64,000 nt of DNA from an uncultured Paracoccaceae bacterium. Its GTDB lineage: Bacteria > Pseudomonadota > Alphaproteobacteria > Rhodobacterales > Rhodobacteraceae. Under the pieces are notes generated by a model, which worked only from the letters and a program-made list of their open reading frames with translations, made no database searches and was not told the origin of the DNA. Location of the stretch: positions 18,444 to 82,443 of the forward strand of contig CALMJS010000035.1 of NCBI GenBank assembly GCA_937864535.1. Reading direction: 5' to 3'. Positions 8,330-15,317 of the stretch are shown one piece after another (position 1 is the first letter of the stretch; every line of letters begins with the position of its first letter). The position numbers and the translations under genes were made by a program.

Positions 8330-9097
8330 ATGACCCAAATCGTGCCGCCAATCCCTGCCGCTGTTTCCGCGTTCTTCCCCCTGTCCGAGGTCAAGGTCTG
8401 GTCCTTGATCGTGACGATCCTGGGGGATCTAGCGCCCCATGAAGGGCAGGGGGTCGAAGGCCCCGTCCTGACCGCATTGGTCGAGAGGATGGGAGTGCAG
8501 CCGCAGGCAATGCGGGTCGCGCTGCATCGCCTGCGCAAGGATGCGTGGATCGACAGCGACAAGCAGGGGCGTGTAGTCACCTATCGTTTGTCGGCCATGG
8601 CCCGCACCCGCACCCAAGAAGCGCAGAGCATGATCTATGGCGGCGTGACGGGGTCGGCTGATCTGTGGATCAACATTACCGCACCAGACCATGGCGCAGA
8701 CGGCTTTGCCATCGCCCCGCGCGTCATTGTTGCCGATCACATCATCGACGATGCGCTGGTGATGCGCTGGACGGGGGATGCACTGCCCGCGTGGGTCGTC
8801 GCGCAGATAGAGCAGTCCGCCATTGTCGCGCGGCATGCCGGGCTGGTTGCCGATCTGGGGCTTCTGCGGCAATCGCTGGGGCAGAACTCGGATGTTATGG
8901 CCAGGACTGTGCTGCGGTTGATCGTGTTGCATCGCTGGCGGCGGATTATTCTGCGCACGGACCCGCGGGCGATGGCCCTGCTGCCAATGGAGGCCGCGCC
9001 GCATCGCTGCCGGGCCTTGGTCGCCGAGGTTCTGTCCGCATGTCCGCGGCCTCATCTGGCCGATCTTGCGACGGCCTTGGCCGAGGCTCGGGGATAG
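8330..9097 (+). CDS. PaaX-family transcriptional regulator
   Basis: A 255-residue PaaX-type protein. The N-terminal winged helix is recognisable (KVWSLIVTILGDLAP, then GVQPQAMRVALHRLRKDAWI), followed by the family's middle domain with basic TRTQEAQSMIYG and a helical C terminus. PaaX represses phenylacetate catabolic genes and is released by phenylacetyl-CoA in E. coli. This one is shorter than E. coli PaaX (about 316). It lies 31 bases after paaZ in the same direction. With the TetR gene at 3081 there are two possible repressors of the same pathway; which one controls which promoter cannot be told from sequence. Confidence 0.85.
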   Translation: MTQIVPPIPAAVSAFFPLSEVKVWSLIVTILGDLAPHEGQGVEGPVLTALVERMGVQPQAMRVALHRLRKDAWIDSDKQGRVVTYRLSAMARTRTQEAQSMIYGGVTGSADLWINITAPDHGADGFAIAPRVIVADHIIDDALVMRWTGDALPAWVVAQIEQSAIVARHAGLVADLGLLRQSLGQNSDVMARTVLRLIVLHRWRRIILRTDPRAMALLPMEAAPHRCRALVAEVLSACPRPHLADLATALAEARG

Positions 9098-9157
9098 GGC
9101 TTTACCCATTGCATCTTTGGGGGCAACGTGGGGTAGACCCAATCCGGATAAAGCCTG

Positions 9158-9847
9158 ATGCCCCTTTTTGATCTGCCCGTACCCCCGACGCTGCCCATTG
9201 TTGGATCGGACGACCGCGTTAATGTTGGACGCATTTTCTGCGTTGGTCGTAATTACGAGGCCCACGCCCGCGAAATGGGCGGTGTCGTGGATCGTGAAGC
9301 GCCGTTCTACTTTACCAAACACCCCACTGCGACCGTGCTGAGCGGGGCAACCATCCCCTATCCGCTCGGGACATCGGACTATCACCATGAAATGGAGTTC
9401 GCTTTTGTAATCGGTGCGCCTGCGTTTCGCGTCGCGCCGGAGGATGCCCTCGGCGTGATCTACGGATATTGCTGCGCGCTGGACATGACGCGCCGCGATC
9501 TTCAGGCCGTTGCCAAGGACAAGCGTCGCCCGTGGGACCTGTCCAAGGATTTCGAGAACTCTGCAATATTCGGGGCCGTGACCCGTGCCGCCGACTTTGT
9601 GCCCGGGGATCAGCGGATCTATTTGACCGTCAATGGACAGTCCCGACAGGACGCGACGATTGCGGATATGATTCATTCGGTCCCGGCGATCATCGCGGAT
9701 CTGTCAAAATACTACCACCTGCGCCCCGGTGACATCGTTCTAACCGGCACACCCGAAGGCGTCGGGCCTGTTCAGGCGGGGGATGTGCTGGTGGGGGGAA
9801 TCGACGGATTGGCCCCGATCGAGCTGCGTATCGGCGTAGCCGAGTAG
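9158..9847 (+). CDS. Fumarylacetoacetate hydrolase family protein (fumarylpyruvate hydrolase-like)
   Basis: A 229-residue FAH-fold metal-dependent hydrolase. IFCVGRNYEAHAREMG, FTKHPTATV, HHEMEFAFVIG and LTGTPEGVGPVQAGD are typical; the acidic residues of the EMEF segment and the later CALDMTRRD belong to the metal site. The closest pattern is with fumarylpyruvate hydrolases (NagK type) and related C-C bond hydrolases of ring-cleavage pathways. The substrate is not certain, and no gentisate dioxygenase is visible nearby. It follows the PaaX gene by 60 bases and could be cotranscribed with it. Confidence 0.8.
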   Translation: MPLFDLPVPPTLPIVGSDDRVNVGRIFCVGRNYEAHAREMGGVVDREAPFYFTKHPTATVLSGATIPYPLGTSDYHHEMEFAFVIGAPAFRVAPEDALGVIYGYCCALDMTRRDLQAVAKDKRRPWDLSKDFENSAIFGAVTRAADFVPGDQRIYLTVNGQSRQDATIADMIHSVPAIIADLSKYYHLRPGDIVLTGTPEGVGPVQAGDVLVGGIDGLAPIELRIGVAE

Positions 9848-9864
9848 GTTTTATGTTCTATTTT

Positions 9865-9896
9865 GCAGAATTTTGTCGTTGTTGGCAAAATTCTGC
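9865..9896. terminator. Hairpin after the FAH-family gene (terminator or operator)
   Basis: GCAGAATTTTG (9865-9875) and CAAAATTCTGC (9886-9896) form a perfect 11-bp stem with a 10-base loop, 17 bases after the stop codon. The following sequence is T-rich but not a clean T run, so a terminator is likely but an operator is possible. Confidence 0.5.
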
Positions 9897-10219
9897 GGAT
9901 TTCATTTTGTTTAGTTGCAATATTTCGCACAATAATGTTCGATGTGGCCAAGGGCAGACTCATCCACTCCACGGGGTTCGGATGAATGACGTTTCGAAAT
10001 AATTAGTGACAAACAATAATGGTTATGCATTATATCTAATTGTCTGACCGCTCATCCACAGGACAAAACGCTTGATTTTGTTGCGGGTGCAATGATCGGA
10101 TGGAAGGGGGCCAGCTGTCAACCGATGCCGAAGAGGAGCGGCAAAGGACCTGCTATCTGGCCAAGTGATACATAGGGTGACTGGAACAACCAGCGCCGGG
10201 TCAATAGGGAGGAGACCAC
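9897..10219 (+). promoter_or_regulatory. AT-rich control region upstream of the TRAP transporter
   Basis: No gene is seen in this stretch. A possible promoter is GTGACA (10006-10011), 16 bases, CATTAT (10028-10033). Around it lie GACAA/TTGTC (10008-10012 and 10040-10044) and AATTAG/CTAATT (10001-10006 and 10036-10041) inverted repeats, and TTATGCATTATA (10023-10034). The last element resembles TTATGCATGATA in the boxC control region, suggesting possible BoxR control. The 3' half (10090-10200) shows no clear signal apart from GGGAGGAG, the dctP ribosome site at 10208-10215. Confidence 0.45.
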
Positions 10220-11260
10220 ATGATCACCACTCGCAAAGGGTTTTTGAAGACTGCAATGGCGTCAGCGATTGCCTTGGGGTTGTCGGCGACCGCGTCGCTG
10301 GCCCAGGAGGTCACGCTGACGCTGGAACATTTCCTGCCGGCGCAGGCAAACGTTCCGGTTCAGGTTCTGGACGTTTGGGCAGACAAGGTAGAAGCGGATT
10401 CCAATGGCCGTATCAAGGTCGAGCGCTATGCGGCGATGTCGCTCGGCGGCACCCCGCCGGAACTGATCGACCACGTTCAGGACGGCATTGTCGATATCGG
10501 CTGGACCGTTGTTGGCTATACTCCGGGTCGTTTCCCCTCGACCGAAGTGTTCGAGCTGCCGTTCATGGTGTCCGATGCCCGTGCGGCCTCCTCTGCCTTC
10601 TATCAGATGTTCGAAGAGCACATGAAGGACACCGAGTTCGCTGACCTGCATATCCTTGGCACGTGGGTCCACGGTCCGGGCATGTTCCACACGAACAAGC
10701 CGGTTACCGTGCCGGCTGACCTGCAGGGCATGAAAATCCGCGGCGGCTCGCGTCTGGTGAACCAGCTGTTGGAGCTGGTCGGTGCGACCCCGGTCGGCAT
10801 GCCGGTCCCCGCCGTGTCCGAAGCCCTGTCCAAGGGCGTGATCGACGGCACCACCATTCCGTGGGAAGTGACCTCGTCGCTCAAGGTGCCGGAACTGGTG
10901 CATAACCACACCGAATTCGAAGGTCCGGCGCTGTACAACCTGACCTTTGTTCTGGCTATGAACAAGGACAAGTACGAGGGTCTGCCAGAGGATCTGCGGG
11001 CTGTGATCGACCAGAATTCGGGTCTTGAATTCTCGATCTTCGCCGGCGGCACACAGTCGGATGCCGATGGTCCGGCCCGTCAGATCGCCGTCGATCTGGG
11101 CAACAACATCATCACCGTTCCCGAGGCCGATACCGGTCCGTGGCGTGATCTGGTCGCGCCGATCTACGACAGCTGGGTCGCTGACATGCAGTCCAAGGGT
11201 ATCGACGGTCAGGCTCTGATCGATCAGGCCCGTGCACTGATGGATGCCTATCAGGGCTAA
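10220..11260 (+). CDS. dctP: TRAP transporter substrate-binding protein (DctP family)
   Basis: A 346-residue periplasmic solute receptor. It has a signal peptide with a basic start (MITTRKGFLK), a hydrophobic core and a likely cleavage after SLA at about residue 28. The DctP fold features are present, including the GMKIRGGSR segment with the Arg that normally binds the substrate carboxylate. The TRAP family imports organic acids using sodium gradients. Position between paa, phenylpropanoid and box genes suggests an aromatic acid as cargo; this is inference. The start ATG follows GGGAGGAGACCAC. Confidence 0.9.
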   Translation: MITTRKGFLKTAMASAIALGLSATASLAQEVTLTLEHFLPAQANVPVQVLDVWADKVEADSNGRIKVERYAAMSLGGTPPELIDHVQDGIVDIGWTVVGYTPGRFPSTEVFELPFMVSDARAASSAFYQMFEEHMKDTEFADLHILGTWVHGPGMFHTNKPVTVPADLQGMKIRGGSRLVNQLLELVGATPVGMPVPAVSEALSKGVIDGTTIPWEVTSSLKVPELVHNHTEFEGPALYNLTFVLAMNKDKYEGLPEDLRAVIDQNSGLEFSIFAGGTQSDADGPARQIAVDLGNNIITVPEADTGPWRDLVAPIYDSWVADMQSKGIDGQALIDQARALMDAYQG

Positions 11261-11273
11261 ATTCGGACCGCTG

Positions 11274-11299
11274 GGCCGCAGCAGGGACCTGTTGCGGCC
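11274..11299 (+). other. Intercistronic hairpin between dctP and dctQ
   Basis: GGCCGCA (11274-11280) pairs with TGCGGCC (11293-11299) and the stem extends inward through CAGG/CCTG with one mismatch. There is no T run. Such hairpins often stabilise the abundant receptor mRNA relative to the membrane subunits. Confidence 0.55.
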
Positions 11300-11332
11300 T
11301 AAACTCTGACACTCATACGTTTCAGGTTCGGG

Positions 11333-11917
11333 ATGCAGAAATTTATGAACAGGCTCGCCCATGTGATGGCGATGCTTGGTGGGACAGTGTTGACCGGGCT
11401 GATCTTGCTGGTCTGCCTGTCGATTGTCGGGCGAACCGCGGCTAGCGTGCTGCATTTGTCGGCGGTGCAATCGGTCTTTGGCGGTGCTGCCGCCTGGCTG
11501 CTGGACCACGGGGTCGGGCCTGTGACAGGCGATTTCGAACTGGTCGAGGCCGGTATGGCCTTTACGGTTTTCGCGTTTCTACCGATCTGTCAGATTTCCT
11601 CCAGCCATGCGACGGTCGATATCGTCACAAACTTCTTTTCGCCGACGCTCCAACGTTTCCTGCGCGCCGCCGCAGAGGTGTTGTTCGCGGTGGTGATTTG
11701 CGTGATTGCATGGAAGCTGTGGGATGGTTTGCAGGACAAAATCAAGCGAGGCGATACCTCGTTCTTGCTGCAATTCCCGATCTGGTGGGCCTTTGCGGCC
11801 AGCTTTGGCGCAGCGGTCGTCGCGGTGCTGGTTTCGATTTATGTTTCGCTGGTGCGCGTGGCCGAACTGGTGTCTGGCCGCATGATCCTTCTTGATGGGC
11901 CGGAGGCAGAACATTGA
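11333..11917 (+). CDS. dctQ: TRAP transporter small membrane subunit (DctQ family)
   Basis: A 194-residue protein with four hydrophobic segments (about residues 12-35, 60-80, 103-123 and 145-168), the DctQ layout. It forms the membrane complex with the large permease DctM and takes substrate from DctP. The ATG at 11333 is 72 bases after dctP, after the hairpin. The TGA overlaps the TTG start of dctM by four bases, so the two membrane subunits are translationally coupled. Confidence 0.85.
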   Translation: MQKFMNRLAHVMAMLGGTVLTGLILLVCLSIVGRTAASVLHLSAVQSVFGGAAAWLLDHGVGPVTGDFELVEAGMAFTVFAFLPICQISSSHATVDIVTNFFSPTLQRFLRAAAEVLFAVVICVIAWKLWDGLQDKIKRGDTSFLLQFPIWWAFAASFGAAVVAVLVSIYVSLVRVAELVSGRMILLDGPEAEH

Positions 11918-13224
11918 CCGCGCTTGAATTGGGACTTTGGTCCTTTCCGATTGTACTCGGGCTGATTTTCCTGCGGGTTCCGATCGGTCTCGCGATGCTG
12001 GTCATCGGCTTTGTCGGGATGGCGATGCTGCCGGGCGGCACGAAAATTCCGATGAACCAATTGAAAACGTTGGCCTATTCCGAATTCTCGAACTATTCGC
12101 TGTCTATCGTGCCGATGTTCCTCTTGATGGGGTATTTCTCGACCCTTGGCGGCATGTCTCAGGCCCTGTTCAAGGCAGCCGAGAGCTGGCTGGGTCACCG
12201 CAAGGGCGGCGTTGCCATGGCGGCCATCGGAGCCTGTGCGGGCTTTGGCGCGATTTGCGGATCGTCTCTGGCGACCGCGGCGACGATGGGGCGCGTGGCA
12301 TTGCCCGAACTGCGCCGATACGGCTATGCGGGCGGATTTTCGACCGCGACACTGGCGGCGGGCGGTACGCTGGGCATCCTGATCCCGCCCTCTGTGGTTC
12401 TGGTGATCTACGCCATTCTGACAGAGCAAAATATCGCCAAGCTGTTCCTTGCCGCCTTTATCCCCGGTGTTCTGGCCGCGATTGGCTATGTGATCACCAT
12501 TTCTGTCTACGTCCGGATGAACCCCGGCTCTGCCGGTGTGCGGGAACCTATCCCCTATCGGGAGCGGTTTCAGGCCATGTTCGATGTCTGGCCGGTGCTA
12601 TTGGTGTTCGGGGCCGTCGTTGGCGGTATCTACTTTGGCATCTTTACCCCCACCGAAGGCGCGGCTGTCGGTGCGCTGGGCACGGGCATCATTGCGTGGC
12701 TGAGCGGCGGACTGACCCTGAAAACCTTGGGCGAGGCGTTTGCCTCTACCGCACGATCGACTGCGATGATCTTTCTGATCGTTCTGGGCGCCAAGTTCTA
12801 CAACGGTTTCTTGGCGCGGACTCAGGTCCCCCAAGAGTTGACGGAATGGGTTCTGGCCCAAGGCTATGCGCCGATGATGGTGATGGTCATCATCCTCGTG
12901 TTCTATCTGATCATGGGCTGCGTGATGGACAGCCTGTCGATGATCCTGCTGACTATCCCGATCTTCTGGCCGGTGATGCAGGGTATGGATTTCGGCCTGT
13001 CCCAAGAGCATCTGGCGATCTGGTTTGGCATCCTGACGCTGATCGTCGTAGAGGTCGGGTTGATCACCCCGCCGGTGGGTATGAATCTCTTTATTATCAA
13101 CTCTATGGAGAGAACGACCCCCCTCGTGGAAACCTACAAGGCTGTCGCCTATTTCGTGGCCTCTGACATGATCCGCGTGGTCATTCTGGTGCTGTTTCCG
13201 TCGATCACATTGTTCCTTCTCTGA
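11914..13224 (+). CDS. dctM: TRAP transporter large permease (DctM family)
   Basis: A 436-residue polytopic membrane protein with about 12 hydrophobic segments and DctM family motifs (MAAIGACAGFGAICGSS, ATLAAGGTLGILIPPS, VGLITPPVGMNLF). It forms the sodium-coupled transport channel. The start is probably TTG at 11914, overlapping the dctQ stop, with GGAGG seven bases upstream at 11902-11906. It is the last gene of the TRAP operon; the promoter of the next operon begins 12 bases after its stop. Confidence 0.9.
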   Translation: MTALELGLWSFPIVLGLIFLRVPIGLAMLVIGFVGMAMLPGGTKIPMNQLKTLAYSEFSNYSLSIVPMFLLMGYFSTLGGMSQALFKAAESWLGHRKGGVAMAAIGACAGFGAICGSSLATAATMGRVALPELRRYGYAGGFSTATLAAGGTLGILIPPSVVLVIYAILTEQNIAKLFLAAFIPGVLAAIGYVITISVYVRMNPGSAGVREPIPYRERFQAMFDVWPVLLVFGAVVGGIYFGIFTPTEGAAVGALGTGIIAWLSGGLTLKTLGEAFASTARSTAMIFLIVLGAKFYNGFLARTQVPQELTEWVLAQGYAPMMVMVIILVFYLIMGCVMDSLSMILLTIPIFWPVMQGMDFGLSQEHLAIWFGILTLIVVEVGLITPPVGMNLFIINSMERTTPLVETYKAVAYFVASDMIRVVILVLFPSITLFLL

Positions 13225-13236
13225 CGCAGATATCGC

Positions 13237-13287
13237 TTGATTGAAAAAAAGGTATTCGACATAATGATTATGTCGAATACCTTTTTT
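13237..13287 (+). promoter_or_regulatory. Promoter with overlapping perfect palindrome upstream of the phenylpropanoid operon
   Basis: A sigma70-like promoter is visible: TTGATT (13237-13242), a 17-base gap, CATAAT (13260-13265). A perfect inverted repeat with 21-base arms (13245-13265 and 13267-13287) and a single central base is centred on position 13266, at the -10 element. Inner half-site: GGTATTCGACATAAT. It is the best operator candidate for the MarR regulator encoded in the operon. It could fold as a terminator because A6 and T6 flank it, but the SDR start is only 15 bases away, which favours an operator. Confidence 0.65.
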
Positions 13288-13301
13288 GTTGGAGGGTGCT
13301 G

Positions 13302-14063
13302 ATGCAGATTTCAGAACAGGTCGCGATTGTGACCGGCGGCGGCAGCGGGCTTGGCGCTGCGACGGCGCGGGTCCTGGCTGGCAAGGGCGCGCGTATCGCT
13401 ATTCTCGATTTCGATCTGCAACGCGCACAGGCGGTCGCACAAGAGATCGGCGGCATCGCCGTGCAGGTGGATGTCGGGGACGAGGCCAGCGTCGAGGCTG
13501 CGATCGGGTCGGTTGTGGATCAGATCGGCGCGCCGCGCATCGTCGTGAACTGCGCCGGGATCGGTCTGGCCGCCCGCATGGTCGGCCGCGAGGGCAAACT
13601 GTCCATCGACACGTTCGAGCGGACCATTCGCGTCAATCTGATCGGTACCTATAACGTGATGTCCTATGCTGTGCGGGCCATGTTGACCCTGCCGCCGCTG
13701 GAGAATGCAGAGCGCGGTGTGATCATCAACACCGCCTCTGCCGCCTATCAGGATGGGCAGTTGGGCCAGTCCGCCTATTCCGCATCCAAGGGCGGGATTG
13801 CCGCCATGTGTTTGCCTGTCGCCCGGGAATTGGCCCAGCATGCGATCCGCTGCAACGCGGTTGCGCCGGGGCTGTTCAATACGCCGATGATGGCCGGACT
13901 GCCGGATGAAACCGTTGCGGGCATCGTGAAAAATATCCCCTTTCCGGCACGTCTGGGCGACCCTGCCGAGTTTGGCCTCTTGGTCAGCCAGATTGCCGAA
14001 AACCCCTATTTGAACGGCGAGGTCATCCGACTGGATGGCGCAACCCGCCTGCCGCCGCGCTGA
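13302..14063 (+). CDS. SDR-family 3-hydroxyacyl-CoA dehydrogenase
   Basis: A 253-residue short-chain dehydrogenase with the NAD-binding TGGGSGLGAATARVL motif near residue 10, NCAGIG near residue 85, and the catalytic YSASK. Overall it resembles the HSD17B10-type 3-hydroxyacyl-CoA dehydrogenases. In this operon it would oxidise a 3-hydroxy-3-arylpropionyl-CoA to the beta-keto thioester. The ATG at 13302 is preceded by TTGGAGGG. It is the first gene after the palindromic promoter. Substrate assignment rests on the neighbours. Confidence 0.85.
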   Translation: MQISEQVAIVTGGGSGLGAATARVLAGKGARIAILDFDLQRAQAVAQEIGGIAVQVDVGDEASVEAAIGSVVDQIGAPRIVVNCAGIGLAARMVGREGKLSIDTFERTIRVNLIGTYNVMSYAVRAMLTLPPLENAERGVIINTASAAYQDGQLGQSAYSASKGGIAAMCLPVARELAQHAIRCNAVAPGLFNTPMMAGLPDETVAGIVKNIPFPARLGDPAEFGLLVSQIAENPYLNGEVIRLDGATRLPPR

Positions 14064-14072
14064 GGATTGACT

Positions 14073-14834
14073 ATGACGCTGGTAAATATCGACATTCAGG
14101 ACGGTATCGCTGTCCTAACCATGAACCGCCCGGACAAACGTAATGCGATGTCCGATGCACTGTTGGCGGAACTGGACGCGTTTTTCAGCCATCCGCCCGC
14201 CGAGGTCAAGGTCGCGGTTCTGACCGGCACAGCGGGGCATTATTGTTCCGGGCTGGACCTGTCAGAGCATAAACAGCGCGACGCAGAGGGCACGATGCGC
14301 CATTCCCGGTCGTGGCATCAGGTGATGGACCGGATTCAATTCGGCGGGCTGCCGGTGATTTCCGCGATGTTTGGCGCGGTGATCGGCGGTGGTCTGGAAA
14401 TGGCGACAGCGACCCATGTGCGGATCGCCGAGCCATCGACGATTTTCCAACTGCCCGAAGGCCGGCGCGGCATCTTTGTCGGCGGCGGGGCTTCGGTCCG
14501 TGTGGGCCGGATCCTCGGGGCGGACCGGATGATCGAAATGATGCTCACGGGCCGGAAATATGGTGCGGCTGAGGGGCTTGCCCTTGGCCTGACGCATTAC
14601 GCGGTGGGTGAGGGTGAAGCGCTGCCCTTGGCGATGGACCTTGCCCGGAAAATCGCCAGCAACGCGCCCCTGTCCAACTATGTGATGATTCAGGCGCTGG
14701 CCCGGATCGAGGACATGTCCAAGGCTGATGGCCTCTTCACCGAGAGCCTTTGTGCGGCCCTGACGCAGACCAGCACCGACGCCATCGAAGGGTTGGCGGC
14801 GTTTCTGGAAAAGCGCAACCCGACGTTTCGGTAA
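14073..14834 (+). CDS. Enoyl-CoA hydratase/isomerase family protein
   Basis: A 253-residue crotonase-fold protein (VLTGTAGHYCSGLDLSEH, then FGAVIGGGLEMATATHVRIA, the two oxyanion-hole segments). In the operon it would hydrate a cinnamoyl-CoA type double bond. It could instead be a hydratase-lyase, as in coumarate pathways that release an aldehyde; the presence of a dehydrogenase and a ketoacyl-CoA hydrolase in the same operon favours simple hydration. The ATG at 14073 follows GAGGATTGACT, ten bases after the SDR stop. Confidence 0.82.
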   Translation: MTLVNIDIQDGIAVLTMNRPDKRNAMSDALLAELDAFFSHPPAEVKVAVLTGTAGHYCSGLDLSEHKQRDAEGTMRHSRSWHQVMDRIQFGGLPVISAMFGAVIGGGLEMATATHVRIAEPSTIFQLPEGRRGIFVGGGASVRVGRILGADRMIEMMLTGRKYGAAEGLALGLTHYAVGEGEALPLAMDLARKIASNAPLSNYVMIQALARIEDMSKADGLFTESLCAALTQTSTDAIEGLAAFLEKRNPTFR

Positions 14835-14837
14835 ACC

Positions 14838-15317
14838 ATGACTCAGGATCAAGACGGATCACTGCGCGAATTTGTTGGCTACAACATCAAGCGCGCCCTG
14901 CATCTGGTGCAAACCGATGTGGCTGCCACCCTCGCGCCGTTTTCGCTGCGCATGGTGACATGGTCCGCGTTATCGGTGATCCGCGAAAACGCGGGCCTGC
15001 GACAGTCGCAACTTGCGGACATTCTGGCGATCGAGCGCCCGAATTTGGTGGTTCTCATCGATGAACTGGAACGTGCTGATCTGATCAGCCGCGACCGCGA
15101 CGAAAACGACCGTCGTGCCTATAGCCTGACCCTGACCGAGGCGGGGGAGGCTCTGTATCAGGACGCCTTGTCCGCGATGCGTGCGCACGACGACCGAATG
15201 ACCCAAGGCCTGACGACCGAGGAGCGGCAGGCCCTGATTTCCATGCTTCGCAAGGTCGAAGCAAACGGCAAAGTGGGAGGACATGCCGATGGGATTGGAT
15301 CGCTACCAACACCATGA
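14838..15317 (+). CDS. MarR-family transcriptional regulator
   Basis: A 159-residue MarR protein with a winged helix (GLRQSQLADILAIERPNLVV, then ELERADLISRDRDENDRRAY with the wing DENDRR). Regulators of this family control hydroxycinnamate operons, such as CouR and PhdR, and respond to the arylpropenoyl-CoA. Here it is encoded inside the operon it probably controls, and the 21-base-arm palindrome at 13245-13287 is its likely target. Its 3' end overlaps the following CoA ligase by 29 bases. Confidence 0.85.
   Translation: MTQDQDGSLREFVGYNIKRALHLVQTDVAATLAPFSLRMVTWSALSVIRENAGLRQSQLADILAIERPNLVVLIDELERADLISRDRDENDRRAYSLTLTEAGEALYQDALSAMRAHDDRMTQGLTTEERQALISMLRKVEANGKVGGHADGIGSLPTP

Noticed and set aside
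13245..13287. Interpretation of the palindrome only as a Rho-independent terminator of dctM
   Set aside because: The next start codon is 15 bases away and a good -35/-10 pair overlaps it, so an operator/promoter is preferred, although dual use remains possible.
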